Positions 63,362 to 64,000 of a DNA stretch of 64,000 nt are shown one piece after another. This DNA comes from Breviolum minutum Mf 1.05b.01 (Eukaryota; Sar; Dinophyceae; Suessiales; Symbiodiniaceae). The translations under genes and the position numbers were made by a program. The DNA lies in contig DF240207.1 in assembly GCA_000507305.1 (NCBI GenBank), positions 34,328 to 98,327 on the forward strand. Reading direction: 5' to 3'. A model generated the notes under the pieces. That model did no database searches, was not told the origin of the DNA, and saw only the letters and a list, made by a program, of their open reading frames with translations. Numbering within the stretch: position 1 is the first letter of the stretch; each line of letters opens with the position of its first letter.

Positions 63362-64000
63362 CTGGAAACACCTTAAAATGGAGGTCACTTTTTCCCTGAA
63401 AAGGTCACAAAAAAAACAAAAACAAAAGGCCACTTGGAAGAACCTGGTAGGCAACTAGTAGGTTCGCGTATAACCAATTTACGGGACTCACAAAATACCT
63501 ATAGCGGGATTTTAAACCATTTATAGTACCTATTATATATACTAGTAATTACTAACTACCATGGACATCCCGGTACCCTATGTACAATGTACTTGGAATT
63601 GTTTTCTACACTTTTAAGAAGGGATTTGAATCAACTATAATCATCGAAGAGATTTACCCAAAGACATCATCGTCATTGGATAACCTCACATGGGTGGAAA
63701 GTAAACAATCACTTTTGAACAAGTCCAATCACCAAACATTTCAGGTAATGTCAATCTACTTGTAGCTTTCTAGTTGGTGGTTTCAACCCATCTCACAAAT
63801 ATTAGTAAATTTGGGTCATTCCGCCAAATAGAGGTGAACATAAAAAAATATTTGAAACCACCAGCTAGCTTTTATAATACGGGTGACAATTGCGAAATTC
63901 TCCGGACCCCTCCAAGACTCTTCTTGTATTCGACCCAAAGTGGGGTGACAATTACCATCCAAATGGAGGAATCCGTACCACCTATGGCAGCTGTATGGAT

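Noticed and set aside
3491..63868. Family A elements as introners (they begin GTTGG and end CTAG, i.e. GT...AG)
   Set aside because: In the confidently phased gene no intron consists of a single A element; they lie inside larger introns. Kept only as a possibility at 26.7 kb.

Overview
The window looks like nuclear DNA from a dinoflagellate. The evidence is the exon structure (tiny exons, introns of hundreds to thousands of bases, donor sites that must often be GC or GA instead of GT), intergenic-style DNA packed with short inverted-repeat elements, a 94-bp satellite of a kind I recall from Symbiodiniaceae gene sets, and a gene whose exons match, as I remember it, a large dinoflagellate-specific protein family with two globin-like domains. 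I cannot name the species; Suessiales (Symbiodiniaceae or Polarella-like) is my best guess. There is one assembly gap (25227-25817) and a single N at 37964.

Main result: most of the window appears to be one very large gene on the minus strand, read from about 63.4 kb down to at least 2.0 kb and probably past the left edge. I placed about 30 exons. Most core ones join in phase and line up without gaps against my memory of the family. In reading order they give: a tentative N-terminal part (63.3 and 61.0 kb); a first globin-like domain (57.6, 55.9, 53.9, 50.0, 48.5 kb); a charged linker (47.4, 45.1?, 40.6 kb); a conserved helical block (37.2, 36.7, 35.0, 33.9, 32.2, 29.0, 27.6 kb); a second globin-like domain with the proximal-histidine motif LRHVGY (23.1, 20.1, 15.2, 14.1, 12.7 kb); an ankyrin-like stretch (11.9, 10.5, 9.1 kb); and the region that in TRP-type channels leads into the first membrane segment (6.1, 5.06, 2.7, 2.05 kb). 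The membrane part would lie to the left of the window.

The introns are not empty. They consist largely of about 13 families of MITE-like elements of roughly 80-200 bp, each a terminal inverted repeat around a short AT-rich or palindromic core, often nested in one another. They also hold a small LTR element (TRIM-like, 41.5-43.0 kb) with a 216-codon ORF, a GTTA microsatellite joined to a seven-copy 94-bp satellite (30.0-31.2 kb), and several open, coding-like stretches on the minus strand that I could not assign (8.1-8.6, 16.4-16.6, 21.1-21.6, 24.7, 26.7-27.1, 45.8-46.3 kb). No rRNA, tRNA or CRISPR was seen, and no bacterial-type operon.

All family comparisons are from memory without any search, so the gene call rests on motif recognition plus phase and length consistency, which anyone can test with transcript data.
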